From Tetracladium setigerum (taxonomy: Eukaryota; Ascomycota; Leotiomycetes; Helotiales): a stretch of 64,000 bases of DNA. How positions within the stretch are numbered: the first letter of the stretch is position 1; the number at the start of each line of letters is the position of its first letter. Shown here piece by piece: positions 1 through 12,080 of the stretch. Under the pieces are notes generated by a model. The model worked only from the letters and a program-made list of their open reading frames with translations. It was not told where the DNA came from and did no database searches. Where the stretch lies: NCBI GenBank assembly GCA_031472005.1, contig PZJY01000010.1, positions 248,001 through 312,000 of the forward strand. The letters run 5' to 3'. Both the position numbers and the translations under genes were made by a program.

Positions 1-25
1 GCGTCAATTCTCCTCCTAATCACAG

Positions 26-1731
26 CAATCCTTTGAACTCGGATACAATATGGAAACTTTGTGTGTTCCTTCAACCTTCAGCGCCCCAAACCTATTGGGA
101 GCCGCAAACTTCACTTTCGCTACCTCTTTCCATCCCGATTTCAACAGCACCGGGCCTGGATCAAAGTTCGCGGGTGGTAATGCTAGCCAACTAGTCACCT
201 TCTGCAATGTCACCGTGTCGTATACCCACCCAGGTCAAAACGACCTCCTCACCGTCGAAATCTGGCTGCCAGAGAAATGGAACAATCGTTCTCAAGCGAC
301 TGGTGGAGGAGGCTTCAGGGCAGGTTACACCTCAACAGGTGTAGATATTTCCTTCGCCCCCAACTTGTTCACCGCTGCGAGCGAAGGTTATGCAGCGACT
401 GCACGAGATGGTGGTCTGGGTGTTTATTCTAGCGCAGAATCATGGGCACTGGTGAGCGAGGGTAATGTTAACTCGTACTTGTTTCAAAACTATGCATATG
501 TGGCTTTCGATGATGAGGTTGTCATTGCCAGAAGTGCCATCCAGGATTTCTACGGTTCGGCTCCATTATACTCTTACTACAGCGGGTGCTCTGGGGGAGG
601 ACGCCAGGGAATGAGAATGGCACAGAGTAACCCGACTGCATATGATGGAATTTTATCAATGGTGAGACTTCCTTATCACATCAAGAGTTCTATACCACCT
701 TATCTTCGCTTCACAAGCGACCATCTGCTAATATGAAATTTTACAGGCTCCAGCGATGAATTTTCACACCTTCTTCATGCAAATGTTCTGGCCACAGCTG
801 ATCATGTATGTGGAAAATCAGTACTCAGCCCCAGAGGAGCTCGAGGCTTTGACAGCAGCAGCAATCAAGGAATGTGATTCTCTCGATGGTGTTGTTGATG
901 GTCTCATCTTTCATCCCCGCAATTGCCATTTCGACCCGTTCAACCACGTTGGAAAACCTACTGCTACCAATAGAACGATCAGTGACATAGCTGCCAAAGT
1001 TGCCCATGCAGCCTGGACAGGACCACGTACCGTCGATGGCGAATTCATCTGGCACGGTATTGAAATTGGCGCTGATCTTACTGGCAGTGTGACGGGATTT
1101 GCAGAGGCAACGACTGTTTGCCACGACAATGGAACCTGTACTGCCTCACCAGCTTCACTTCCTACTGAATGGATCACCCTATTTCTCAAGAAGAACTCCA
1201 AATTTGATTACACCAAATTGACTCGCAAGGAATTTGACGAGCTTTCACATTATGGCTTCCAGCAATATCAGAGCATCATCGAGACCGCGGATCCGGATCT
1301 CACACGTTTCAAGGCCACGGGAGGGAAGATCCTCACCTGGCACGGCACGGTAAGTTTAAATTAACTTTCTTGTGAGAAACCAAAGCTGACAGTCCTTGTT
1401 CAAAGAACGATCAACTCATCCCTCTGAATGGAACGTTACAGTATTACGATAAAGTTAGAGATCTGATTCCCGACGTTGCTGATTTCTATCGTGTTTTCGA
1501 AGCTCCCGGAGTTCAGCACTGCTTCGGTGGAGTTGGAGGAGCTCCGGTTGGAGCATTCAACGCTTTGGTAGATTGGGTTGAAAAAGGAATTGCTCCTAAG
1601 ACTCTTGCTGTTACTCACAAGTGGGACCTGATAACTCCACATTCAACCAGATATTGTGTCCTTACCCATCGAAGACAACCTTGAAGGGTGGAGAGGATCC
1701 GAAACTGACCGAGTCTTATGTATGTCTTTAG
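26..1731 (+). CDS. Tannase / feruloyl esterase family protein (5' end outside window; one frame break)
   Basis: Predicted secreted alpha/beta-hydrolase of the tannase/feruloyl esterase family, which cleaves ester bonds in gallotannins or feruloylated cell-wall polymers. Three exons fit: 26-661, 747-1349, 1406-1731, about 521 residues. Position 26 follows a polypyrimidine-CTAAT-CACAG acceptor, so the exon with the signal peptide should lie left of the window; the ATG at 50 is probably internal. The nucleophile motif CSGGGRQG lies near residue 186. The acid and base follow in WHGTND at the exon 2/3 join and in QHCFGG of exon 3. Frame is lost at the GGG of 1623-1625; in the shifted frame the conserved tail with CPYPSKT resumes and ends at 1731. 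One missing G restores exon 3 to a multiple of three. Family assignment is sure; whether it is tannase or feruloyl esterase is not. Confidence 0.85.
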
Positions 1732-2216
1732 TGGTGGTTGGCACGCGAACACACGTTAGTATGAGATGAAAACTTGAATTGAGAATCTGTCTACCTCCTC
1801 ACACTCCAAGGCTTGTTTTTATGATTTGAGTGACTGTGAAATCATGGCTACTTGAGCATCCTATTCCCGTCATTCCCATTCTCCGTATCATCCCCATGCA
1901 AATGTTTCGTTTTCTGTTTACATCAGCACCTGACGGAATTAATGACCGACGAGCGCCAAGATGATACTCGCCGCTGAGTTCTCCCACAATTCTTACAACT
2001 ATGAACCTATTTCATCGAGTGTATACGTATTCACCAGATCTCTATGTCCACAAAAATTCTTCATCCATCCTCCTTTGCTAGCTTGACTGTCCCTCTTTAG
2101 CATTAGGGGCACGCGACCCTTTCCAAAGTGGGCTCTCCAGATGGGGAATGGAAGAACCCAAACACCCCGACTTGTAGGCTCAACTCGTAAGTACCTTCTC
2201 CGCACAACGTCCGAAG
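1732..2216. other. Intergenic spacer, no gene recognised
   Basis: Between the esterase stop and the zinc-ribbon-like fragment. Only short, unconvincing open frames are present; presumably the 3' UTR of the esterase followed by non-coding sequence. Confidence 0.4.
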
Positions 2217-2829
2217 TTGACCAAAGAAGTCAGATGCCGAGTCCACCCAATGAGTCTTTCGAGCTACTGTGATTACTTTTTCAATTTCTTGAAATCAGAG
2301 TCGACACTCATTCAGTGGGCTTGTAGTCTTTGCCATACAGGGCCACATTGGTATATCTTTGAGTGCAAGTACTGCAAACTCAAGACTTGCCGACCTTGCG
2401 CAGACAAAATCTAGTCATATAGTAAACAACTTAGAGGCTTTCTAGCAAGAAAAGAAAGACCGCAACATTGCAGGACGCGAGTAAGTATCTCAATCTGATG
2501 AAGAAACTAGACCTAATTATTTGATAGATTGTACTCTGCACAATCGTCGCCTTCGTGTCCTTCCCACGATGAACGAGCTCAAGCCACCGAAAGGCCCTCG
2601 GAAACGAAGTTCTATATCCCAACTTGGAGGAGAATTCGCATAACGCCTAGAAACACTAGAGGACCAAGACTCGAGTGGTGATGATATCAGTAGACTTGTT
2701 GCGCAGATAAAGTGGGAGTTGAAATTGGACAAAGATAGAAAAGAGATAGGAACGAAAGCCTCTGTGTGTATCAAAGGAGACCAGGAAGAGGCTTATACTG
2801 CTGCTCCTGCGAAAAGGAGACTGGGGTAA
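2217..2829 (+). pseudogene. Decayed gene with a small cysteine-rich (zinc-ribbon-like) segment
   Basis: The first piece (2217-2414) encodes a segment with CSLC, CKYCKLKTC and RPC pairs, spaced like a treble-clef or ribbon zinc site. A probable second exon (2435-2480, Lys/Arg rich) is followed by a clear intron at 2481-2527 (GTAAGT to TTGATAG). A third exon (2528-2829) then reads a charged, helical C-terminal stretch ending in AKRRLG. That exon is interrupted by an in-frame TAA at 2641-2643, and the same frame continues sensibly for about 60 codons after it. A CAA to TAA transition would explain it. The first exon-exon join could not be made cleanly. I do not recognise the family. It may be a pseudogene or a misjoined model. 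Confidence 0.4.
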
Positions 2830-3519
2830 ATAGAGACCATTTTCCCAGATACATACATTCTAATAAATCGTCAGTGAGACTGATAGTATGAGGAGGACCG
2901 CATCAAATAAACACACCCGGCAGTTACAGCCGTAGATTGGCGCGCCGCCGTTGGTGTGGATGGTGTGCTCATTTTGGCTTACTGGCTGCAAGGTGGTCTG
3001 GTTACAGCACTAATACGAAAGTCGTAACTTCATCAAAGCAGTCGCAATCAGCATTAACACAAAAAGAAAAACTATCATAAGTCTTACCGGTCCATTCATT
3101 CAATACTTTGGCACCAACAAGCAAAAGTTCGTTAACTAGGGAATCTCCACTGTCTGTAACACCAGCAAAAAACCTTATGACATGTTGACCGAGTTGTGCA
3201 AAGCTTTTGGCCAGTCGCTGGCTATCGAAAGCCAGAAAATAAGATTGTCCTTCCATCGTCTGCTTCATTCCATGGAACTGTGGAGGAGTCGTGTTGTGTG
3301 TGGCGGAAGTCCGGAAAGACCGTTCGCTGTCCTAGGGCTGAAAAGGAACAATGTATGGGAACATGAAGTGTAGAAAAAAGGGAATAATGAAATCACTTTC
3401 TCGCAAAGGCTTTCATTATGTTGTTTGGGGGTAAAGTTGCTTCCAGGCACATTAATGACATTGCGCCTCTAAAAGACCGAGCAACCCAACCTTATTCCTC
3501 CCTACTTCATTGTACAGCT
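2830..3519. other. Intergenic spacer
   Basis: Lies between two genes that converge on it. Short frames on both strands show no family resemblance; nothing further supported. Confidence 0.4.
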
Positions 3520-4079
3520 TCACAGCTTAATCTCCCTTCCCGCCAACTTAGCAGCTCTCTCCCCATCAACCAAAACGCACCATCCCTCATGCCCACGTCT
3601 CCCGTCACCACCAACAGCAGCCTCAAAGCTCTCTGTCGCAAACTCTAGCACTTTATCATCAAACGTGCCTGGCTGCAGCCACACAGCTTTGATACCCAAC
3701 TTCTTCGCCTCCTCGAGCACTTTAATTGTTACTTTCGGAGGTGTGATGATCGAGACTGCTGTTTCGGTGGGATGTGGTAGAGCGGAGAGGTTGGGGAGTG
3801 TGGGGTAGGATTTGATCTCCAAGTCGGGGAATGGTGGGTATGCTTTGATTTCGGCAGAGGAGGGATTGATTGGGGTTACTGGTAGGTTGTGATGGGTGTA
3901 CCATGTGAATACTAATGTAGATACAGGTTAGCAGATGTCCTCTTTTTTTTATTGTGAGATGTGTTCAAAAGGGTGAGTAGACGGACTCTTGTGCCCAAAC
4001 TTGGTGGGTCGGATGAAGCTCCAACAACTGCGAAATAGGGTTGCGAGAAGAACGCGCGGGCTGCTGCGTCGGTGGCCAT
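3520..4079 (-). CDS. CoA-binding domain protein (YccU/succinyl-CoA synthetase-like fold)
   Basis: Small Rossmann-fold protein of the CoA-binding domain family, cytosolic or mitochondrial, exact role unknown. Two exons: 3983-4079 and 3520-3911, with an intron at 3912-3982 (donor GTCTAC, acceptor CATTAG), giving 162 residues, the usual family length. It starts MATDAAARAFFSQPYFAVVGAS, where VVGASSDP is the nucleotide-binding turn. It continues with LPVTPINP, the conserved STAVSIITPP, then AVWLQPGTFD and GHEGWCVL near the C-terminus. These blocks occur in the expected order in fungal and bacterial homologues. A second in-frame ATG lies two codons upstream (4085), so the start is uncertain by two residues. 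The donor site is weak but is the only one that keeps the frame. Confidence 0.85.
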
Positions 4080-5074
4080 CTTCATGAAAGTATATCTTCG
4101 TCTGCTGTGTCGATTGGGGTAGTGGTAGGTTTTAATCGAAAAGGCGTTGAAGGAGATGGAGGGGTTGAAGGATAAATGCTGATGACGAGCTCGAGACCCA
4201 AACACTCGAAATCTGGGGAAGCGGAATGCCGAACAGCCAAGACTTGGCAACGACAACAGCTAAAGGAGTGTGGACTTCGAATGCGTACTTTCGCTCATTC
4301 TTCTCGCTATTGCTACAATCGGAAGATACTGTATTATCAGCTTATTATTGTAAATGAGTTTTCCAATTTATGATCATGACATCCATATTGGACAAAACGG
4401 CAACAGCAAACAGGACCCTTACCTCCCTAATACTCTGAAAACTGATTTAGAGAAACTTTGTGGCATTAAACCTTTATAATTTAAGTGCTACTTAACTGCA
4501 CCTGCGTTACAAAGGCGTCTACCGTTGTCAGGAAGCACCTTATCTAACGGTCGCAAGATGTGATTCAGACAGCCCTCATGTACTACTCCTCCAATAGGGA
4601 GCTCTCGTCTTTGCAAGCTTCAACATATCTTTCCCCGCTGACTACCCGTTGATCCTTTTTCGGCTTGAAAACCAATATATCCACAATAATAAGAGTCAGT
4701 CACAAGTTGCCATTCTAAGACAGCGGCTGAAAAGTTATGTGCTCATCAACTCTTATTCGCTTAGTTTTGCTTGTTTGTTCTTGGCGATACGCCAAAAGCC
4801 TTGACCTGTTCAGCTTTTCTGAAAATTACCATTCAAGGATAGATTAAACATCGAGCTAGTACTTAGTGCCTGTGTGGCAGCTTCACGAGCGGAAGATGCC
4901 GAACCTGATACAAATAGTGCACATTGCCCCAGTGAGGCCAAGATGGTTAGCTAGGATGTGATGAGCAGATTCAAGCAGGACCTCACCCATATCGCTAGGC
5001 TGCTCATACGAAACATCTCTTTCAACACCCCAGCTCACTCTCTTTTCCAAAGGAAGAGCCTAACTTTCACAACA
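4080..5074. other. Intergenic region
   Basis: Upstream region shared by two divergent genes. No conserved protein-coding frame, RNA gene or repeat was recognised. Confidence 0.4.
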
Positions 5075-6457
5075 ATGAAGAGAACCTCTCTCCCACATAT
5101 CACCCCCGCTCCACACCCACAAGCGAACCATCCTCTCCGAGCGCGCGACGACGCACCAGTCATCCTCACGACTGTATTCACAGCGCCTGCCTCCTGCGAA
5201 TCGCTCTCGCGGCGCTACTTTTCAACACAATGTCTCCCTTCCTCTAGGGGATCGAACTTTTTCCAGACGGGTTACTTCTCTCCTGCAATCTGTCCATCGG
5301 GATGGAAACCTGCTTGTGCGCGTCCAACAACTCTCTATTCAGAGTCCATCCCTATGGTCCGCCCATATTGCCGAGCGAGATTGCTACAATTTGTTGTCCT
5401 AAGTGAGTCTGCTTTTTCTAAGACTATCGAGTTGGAGGAAGTTACAAGATGATATGGAGGAATGTGCTAAAGTTGCGCCTATAGTGCAATGACCTGTTCA
5501 GAAGGACTGGAAATCTACTGTGCAGGTGGTCCCTCGGGAGAGCAAGGTATAGCCTTGCAGATCAGATGGCAATCGTCCGACTTGAAATTCCTTGAGACAC
5601 TTCCGTTGGATTCAGGCTCGATAAATTCAAATTGGGTGTCGTATATTACACCAACTGCAAGTAGAATTATAAGTTCTATAAATTCGGCGACAAATAAAAA
5701 CGTGGGTTCGACGATCAGTGGCACTGGAAGTACAGGTCTGGCGACAACTGCAAGTACGAGTCCGGCGACAAACGAAAGTAGTCCAGTGAGTGACCAGAGT
5801 AGACATGGACTGTCGACCGGTGCCAAAATTGGAATTGCGGTCCCCGTTGCTCTTATTTCTATCGCGGTGTTGGTAGCGATGTGGATTTGGATCAGACGAA
5901 GACGGGCCAGGAACCAATTACCTGTAGCGGCGGTATCGGATCTACCCGAGGTTAATTGGAAGCCGGAATACCAAGAGAGAGATTTGCCGACAAAGGATGA
6001 GGTATCGCGTACTTATACACAAGAATTGGGCTCTAATGGTGTGGTGCCAGGCGCAACATCTCAGAGATATAATGCGCCATCGTTACAACCACGAGTGTAT
6101 GAGGCTGCTGGACAAACACAATATGCGAATGAAATGACTGGGAGCTCTGCCACACGAGGGTTCCTGAATGAACTCGGAAGTCCACAGTCAAACAGTGCGT
6201 CGGAGTATCCAGCAAATGTTCGCATGGAAACTCAACAGCCAATACTGCCAGTTCAACTGCAACGAGAAATCGTGGAAGAACCATCTAATGACCCTGAGAT
6301 ACAGAGGCTGCAGGAGCAGAGGTTAAGATTGCAAGAAAAGAAGGCGAGACTGAAGCAGTTGCAGGATTTAGATGATGAAGAGGAAAGCCTACGAGTGGAG
6401 GTGGAGAGGAGGTTGAAGGAAATGAACCCGAGTCCGCCACCGGTAGAAAAGGAATAA
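5075..6457 (+). CDS. Single-pass membrane protein with cysteine-containing ectodomain and cytoplasmic coiled coil
   Basis: Two exons, 5075-5402 and 5485-6457, about 433 residues. The ectodomain carries spaced cysteines (APASC, AICPSGW, ATICCP, MTCSEG, EIYCAGG) followed by QIRWQSSDL, then a Ser/Thr-rich stalk. A transmembrane helix sits near residues 220-242 (IGIAVPVALISIAVLVAMW) with the stop-transfer RRRRAR. The long tail ends in a Glu/Arg/Leu coiled coil (EIQRLQEQRLRLQEKKARLK). This layout is common in uncharacterised Leotiomycete surface proteins; a sensing or wall-attachment role is only a guess. Frame is lost around 5311-5325. The shifted frame gives the conserved CCP motif and joins exon 2 in the right phase. 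One missing base explains it. No clear signal peptide was seen at the chosen start. Confidence 0.7.
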
Positions 6458-7230
6458 TGATTGGGATGAAATGGACAGAACTGGAAGTTCTTTGAGATAC
6501 TGGAAGAACTAATGAACATTTCGGATGAATGGGATGTGTTCAATCCAAGTGCTCACAACCTTGGCGTGTTAAGGTCGACTGGCAAACTTTGAACGGGATG
6601 AAGCCCAGCACAAAACAAAACATCGTAACATAGAGGGACAACAATTTCCAAAAAGAAGAAAGTTAGAAATTTTGGCATCTCTCATTCTATAACTGTTCCT
6701 GCATCCCCAGCTGCACATCGACTACGCTTGAAACAGCAGACCGACCTTCGGAGCAGCGACACGTCCTCGACCGAGGTTAGAATATCACTTCATCCCCTTT
6801 GCAAAATAAAGGAGAAAACTGCAAAATAAATAAATTAATATTGACCTCATGTAAATTCACAAGTTAATTAATAACTTATTATTCATACTACCTAAATTCC
6901 AACTTAAACACTTTAAAAGATCAATCTATCTTGATTACGAATGCGGTTAGAGGTCCGGAAGCACCCCACCTTCCTGCCGCATAACTTTAATCTGACTCTT
7001 CTTCTACCTTGGCTCTCACTCTTCCTTCCAATCGAACAAAATAAAATTGGCATAATATACTACCTTATTACATGAAAGTTCCAGATTCCAAACTGGACAT
7101 CGGCTTCTTCTTCTTCTTCTTCTTCTTCTAGCAGCGAGCGCGTATCACACCCTCACTCTACTCTGACATCATCACAGAACCGCATCCAATACTGTTCCCA
7201 CCCTTATAAATCATATCTGATATCGCAATC
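6458..7230. other. Intergenic / promoter region with a (TTC)n microsatellite
   Basis: Contains an AT-rich stretch around 6820-6920 and an uninterrupted TTC run at about 7103-7130, about 100 bp before the methyltransferase start. A TATAAAT-like element lies at 7205-7211, close to that ATG. Confidence 0.5.
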
Positions 7231-8100
7231 ATGGCGACCTTTGCGTGAGCTTTCCCATTAATTCCATCAACTAAATTCAATCTGACAACCCTCTTAGAAA
7301 AGCCTCCTTCTCAGCAGCAGGCTACGCAACATTCCGTCCAACCTACCCCCCTAAAGTCTTTAGCACCCTTATTGCCTACCACCGTGGCCCAACCTCTCTC
7401 CTCCTCGACCTAGGTACAGGTCATGGTACCATTCCTCGTAACCTCTCGCCCAACTTCACCCAAATCATCGGCACCGACCCCTCTCCATCAATGATCACCC
7501 AAGCCCGCTCCTCCACGCCCCAACCCAACATCACCTATCGCCCCGGCAGCTCAGAAGATCTCTCTTTCCTCTCCGACTCTACTGTCGATGCAGTCACCGC
7601 CGGACAATCCGCGCATTGGTTTAATTACAGCAAGACGTGGCCTTCACTCGCCTCTAAAGTGCGCAGTGGTGGTACTTTGGCCTTTATTGGGTATAAAGAC
7701 CCTGTTTTCCCCGCTCATCCAGCCGCCTCGCAATTGATTCAGCATTATTCCTATCATCCGAGTAAGCTGGCCCATTCTGGGAGCCGAAGCGTCAGATACT
7801 CGGTGATAAATTGAGGGCTGTTGTGCCTCCCCCGGAAGAATGGGAGGATGTGCAACGGATTGAGTATGAGCCTAATCTCGAAGGAGGAAAGGGGAAGGAG
7901 AGGTGTTGTTTGGGAAGAAAGTGACGTTGGGGGATATTGAGGGGTATTTAACGACGTATAGTAGTTATCATAATTGGAAGGAGGTTAATGAGAAGAAAGA
8001 GGGTGCGGAGAAGGAGAAGGATTTGGTGGTGGAGATGTTTGAGAAGATCGTGGAGAGTGAGAAGGAGTGGGTGGCGAAGGGGAGGGGTGGAGGGATGTAG
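7231..8100 (+). CDS. SAM-dependent methyltransferase, class I (trans-aconitate/CRG1-like)
   Basis: Class I Rossmann methyltransferase, probably cytosolic, acting on a small molecule. A 14-bp first exon (7231-7244), an intron 7245-7297 and a long second exon give 272 residues when two single-base gaps are allowed. SAM-binding motif I is LLLDLGTGHG near residue 50. The post-I acidic loop is IIGTDPSPSM, and motif IV is around VDAVTAGQSAHWF. This arrangement matches the fungal family related to yeast TMT1/CRG1. The frame breaks near 7767-7773 (GG before CCC; the conserved KLGPFW block appears in the next frame) and again near 7891-7903. Two missing G residues restore the frame through to the stop at 8100. 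The substrate cannot be inferred. Confidence 0.75.
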
Positions 8101-8412
8101 AGGTGGATTGTGAGTGGGGTAGTGTGATTATCTTGGCTAGGAGGAAATAGGGTATGGTAGTCGTTGAAAATGGGACTATAAGACGTAGAGAGAGGCCGAG
8201 TCGGAATTCGAGGAGGGTACCAGGGATATCTTGACCAGCAGGAAGGACAGTATAGTGTCTGTGTATTAACCTAAAGGGAAGGCAGAAGACATTGGAACTT
8301 GCATCAACTATCAGGAGAATTAAACATAGAATTTCATAGGAAAAACATACAATAATCTTCACTCTGGCTTCTATTCGCTTCTTTCTCCTGTTTTGAATGA
8401 AGCGTATATTTT

Positions 8413-9687
8413 TTACTGCTCAAACTCATCACCCATCGCAAACCTCTCTTCAACCCACTTCTGAACATATGAACTTACAACTTTCTTATTATTGCACTTG
8501 AAATTTGTGTCAGTGGGCAATGGAACATCCACCCTTCTAATTTCAACTGGACAATCCTCCCTCTCTGGCCACTCATCATTTTGCGAGTCGCCAATACCTT
8601 CCCCTTCAAGGTCAACAAAAACGAGTTCTGCGTTGCTTCCTTGTTTGATGTCTTCCCACCCACTATATATAACCTCTTCGTAGCTTTCGATGTCATGTCT
8701 TACTAGAATTAGACGTTGAAGATTTGGGAGGCTTGTGTAGTTGAAGCCCTGATTGGTGAATTAGTATACGAATTTGAAGGCCCAGATTTGATCCGTCTGC
8801 CCCCGCCATCCCCCAAAAGAAAGTAAAATCAACTATAATAGATGTGCATCCACAAGTACATGTGGCAGATAGAGTGAAGAGTATCTGATTGTGCTCAAGT
8901 GAACAGTAGGTAAAGCAATCAGAGGCTTCGTAAAGATAGAAAAACGGGGGTCATCAGAACTCACATCACCCAACAAACTAGCTCCATAAACCGATAACAC
9001 TCTCAAAGTTGCCCACGCAGCAACAAATATCTCCACGTTCAATGCATCCATCACTGAACAGAAAACCTCTATCTTTCCTAGTTTGGCCAAGCAAGAAACC
9101 AGTAATCGTGAAAATCGATGCTCCTGCCAATAGTCTGGACGGATAGTGTGTAGCGGAATGGCGAGGATGAGATGAGTGATTTGTGGCGCGAGTGGTGTGA
9201 GTAGATCGACTATAGATGTGACCTCTTCAAGGACGGTCATGTGGCTGAACTGCATGGGGTCGTGGTGGAACGCTGGCGAGATATGGATTGATGAGATATT
9301 TCTGTGGTTTGGATGCTCATCTTGAGATGAAGTGAAGAGCGTTCGTTTGAGAAGAGAGACTTTTCGATAGGAGTTGATGTGGAGACAGTGTTTGTAGAGA
9401 TACCGAGTAGCGAGCGGGGAGGTGAGCCGTGAGGTAAGGGTAAGTGAGTGGAGCGTCTTGGTTATAGGATCGGTCGCAGGGATAGCGATGGGAATTGGAA
9501 AGGGGATCAACGAGTCGATGATTTGAAAGAGGACTTCTATTTTACGGGTCAGTTGTGTGTATCTAAGTTCAAAAGTTGTGTTTATTTGTATGCAGGGGGG
9601 TTTCGCTACTTGACTTCTACTGCTTGGATTTCTATCTTTGTTGTTAGGAGTAGCTTTCAGGACGCGAAAAACTATTGGAAAACGCAA
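8413..9687 (-). CDS. F-box-like / leucine-rich hypothetical protein
   Basis: Two exons fit: 8860-9687 and 8413-8748, with an intron at 8749-8859 (donor GTACTT, acceptor AATCAG), about 387 residues. The N-terminal part (RKIEVLFQIIDSLIP, then LHSLTLTSRLTSPLATRYLYKHC) resembles the degenerate F-box heads of many fungal proteins. The rest is a run of Leu-rich segments such as LLTPLAPQITHLILAIPLHTIRP and the C-terminal LPNLQRLILVRHDIESY, consistent with irregular LRRs. If F-box, it would be a substrate adaptor for SCF ubiquitin ligase. The true start may be a small upstream exon, since residues 1-45 do not look conserved. The function assignment is weak; the gene itself is well supported. Confidence 0.55.
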
Positions 9688-11089
9688 AAATTTTATTACC
9701 TGCTGGAAAAATAGGAGTAAGTGGACGTTCGGTCATGATGTGTATTGGTATGCAATGTCGATGTCTCAAGATGTGGAGGATTCTGGCCTAGGAAACCATT
9801 CTGCCAAAGTTCACCGCTAAGATGATTAGTCATATGCCGAGAGCACCAAGCAGGTTGTTTTCTCTTTCTCTCCTGCGACGAGGCCCATAAATTTGACTGA
9901 TTTTTTACATCTGCTTATTATTTTCAGGTGAATTACTTTATCTTCTGGAGCGTATCGAAGTCTCAAGCAAACTGTGATCAGTCGTAATTCGCACGATTTC
10001 ATTGCGTTCGGAGACATAATGGTTATGAGCCCTCCGATGATGCTCTGTGGGAAGCGAGCAACAGGATGTTCGATATCGGAACCTCGACATGAGCTAAGGC
10101 AGGGGTTCATTCGGGGCCGATTTTGGATCCTGTTCAAAAGAGCCGCACCACACGTCTTACCAAACTTCACAATTTTCAAAAGTTCAACGTATGCAACACG
10201 TACCAGTCTGTTGAGCATTCATTCAACTCCAGCCTGCCACAAGACTGTATACTCAAACACACAATACTGCAACTTAATATCAGTTGATTGACGATTCTGT
10301 ACAACGGCGATCATTACTCTGGAGGGCATCGCATTAACTGAGGTACGAGCCTGAGCTCACCTCCCTCTTCTCGCCGTCGCACCATCACGACCCTCATGGA
10401 AATGCTCCCTTGGTAAATGCAACAGTGGAGGACTGCCCTTGGTGTCCATTTCAAGCGATATGGCCTGGTCAATGGAAATAATGCCTCACGACCACATAGT
10501 CAGTTTCTACTCGGCTGTGCCGTGGCATTACGTGCCGACGGAAGAATCTCGGCGAAGAATCAAGGGGCGAGGAGACACAGTCGCTTCAAGATCGAGACTT
10601 TGCCCTTAGCTTGATTGAGGTGAAAATCTAACATCCCAGGATGGAGCAGTTCTTGGTCGTGTTTTGAGGGGCATGAGAGATGATGGGAAGGAGAGTTGGG
10701 AGAGGCTGGTAACAAGAATGAGGATGGAGATAATTTGGCGGAGAATCAGTCTCATCCCTTCTTCTGGAAGTGTCGGCCGAACACATCTATTGGTAAAGTC
10801 ATTTACCAAGACATGTGAGAATGGACAGGTATTAGTAGCCTTGAACACCTCACGCCGAACACCAAAAAGTTGTCAAAGATAGGTTCTTAGTAGATGCAGT
10901 ATGTGATCAGTATTTTATTGTATAGTGAAGAATCTATAGTAGAGCAGAGTTTTCACAGCTACTTTCACTTCTCTTTTGTAAGGCAATTTTTATCTCGTGA
11001 GTTAATGAAATGTTGGAAGCGTGCCTCTTGTTTTGTAGCTGTTGGAAAGGTAATAGTGATGGATTGTTGAACAGTGTTCTCTAAACAGC
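9688..11089. other. Mostly non-coding; possible gene remnant at about 10400-10850
   Basis: Segments in different plus frames between about 10440 and 10850 look protein-like: a piece reading DHIVSFYSAVPWHYVPTEE, and a later piece ending HPFFWKCRPNTSIGKVIYQD before a TGA near 10820. A branch site and acceptor (CTAAC, CATCCCAG) lie at about 10628-10640. They cannot be joined into one open frame even with single-base corrections, so this is recorded only as a possible decayed gene. The rest shows nothing. Confidence 0.3.
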
Positions 11090-11915
11090 CTAGGTGCTCT
11101 TTGAAGTCCAAATCCCAGGCGACCTCTTTATCCAAATACTCTGGTCAGGCCCCCTCTCCGCTTCCTCGACAAGAAACTGGGCAATGTGTCTACGTCTGAT
11201 GAATATACTGAAGTTGGGACTTCCAATATTCCCAACTGTTAACATCTCTCCTGGTTGGTCATCATCCTTCAACATTCCCACTCTGACCTCTGTCCAATCT
11301 ATATCGGCAGCGCTGTTCTGCAAAATTTCATGTGTATCAATGACATTCTTGATACCCTTTGGGAACGCCAATCTTCCAAGAGCGCGAGTTATCGTGGCCG
11401 AAAGAGCAAAGCTGTCCTCTGGTTGGGATATAGCAAAGGTGGAAATGTACACAAGTCGATTGACACCTGACGCTCTCATGAACCGAAGGATTATCGGATA
11501 GTATGGAGAAGTGGGCTTCGGCGAGCTTGGAGTAGGTCCTAAAAGAGAAACAACCACGTCGACGCCATGGAACGCTTTTTGGAAGGCAGCCTCGTCGTCC
11601 AGAGTACCCGTCAGAACCTAAAAAGTGTGTTAGTTCGGGCAACGAAAGAGTATTCCAGTTGTGTGACTTATAACTCTCTTTGTTTCATAGGGGTGTAAAG
11701 AATGGACAGTGGGTAACCAGAGGCGTTGAGAGGAGTAAAAGGAAGCCGTTGAGAAATCTTACCGTTACGTTTGACTTTGAGGAGATATGAGCTGGTAACT
11801 TTGCTGGATTACGAACATAGAGGACGACTCTGTGCTTGTTTTGTAAGGCGCGCTCAGTCGTGAGAATACCAGATGCGCCGGTACCACCGAGAACCAGAAA
11901 GGTTTTGGGCGACAT
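11090..11915 (-). CDS. NAD(P)-binding Rossmann protein (NmrA-like / SDR atypical)
   Basis: Two exons, 11763-11915 and 11090-11617, intron 11618-11762, giving 226 residues with exact phase. The start MSPKTFLVLGGTGASG holds the glycine-rich dinucleotide-binding motif GGTGASG of atypical short-chain dehydrogenases. Further blocks are VVLYVRNPAKL, VDVVVSLLGP, VNRLVYISTFAI and WTEVRVGML, the order seen in NmrA-like/NAD(P)-binding proteins. The classical YxxxK catalytic pair is not obvious, so it may be a redox sensor or an isomerase/reductase of unknown substrate. It is transcribed away from the Zn2Cys6 gene at 12483, and the two share a 567-bp promoter with an 11-bp tandem repeat, which suggests co-regulation. 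Confidence 0.8.
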
Positions 11916-12080
11916 AATTGCAAATGTTGAAGTGGACCACACCGAAATATCTGGAGGGCATTTCATACTTAACTACTTAAACACAGAATCTGCCAGCGTA
12001 TTAATAACAACCAACATCACCAAAACTCTGTCTGAGATTCCTACGTGCATTTCCAGAACATTCCCGCATTCCATTACCAG

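Noticed and set aside
1616..1650. 30-bp intron in the first esterase to bypass the frame break
   Set aside because: Length is below that of functional introns, and the sequence it would remove resembles the conserved segment of the family when one base is supplied.
5403..5484. Apparent frame mismatch between the two exons of the membrane protein as a splicing oddity
   Set aside because: A single missing base near 5315 puts the CCP motif in frame and makes the GTGAGT-TATAG intron join in the right phase, so no unusual splicing is needed.
7762..7795. 34-bp GTAAGC...CAG intron in the methyltransferase
   Set aside because: Too short for a fungal intron and it would remove the conserved KLGPFW block; a missing G explains the frame loss better.
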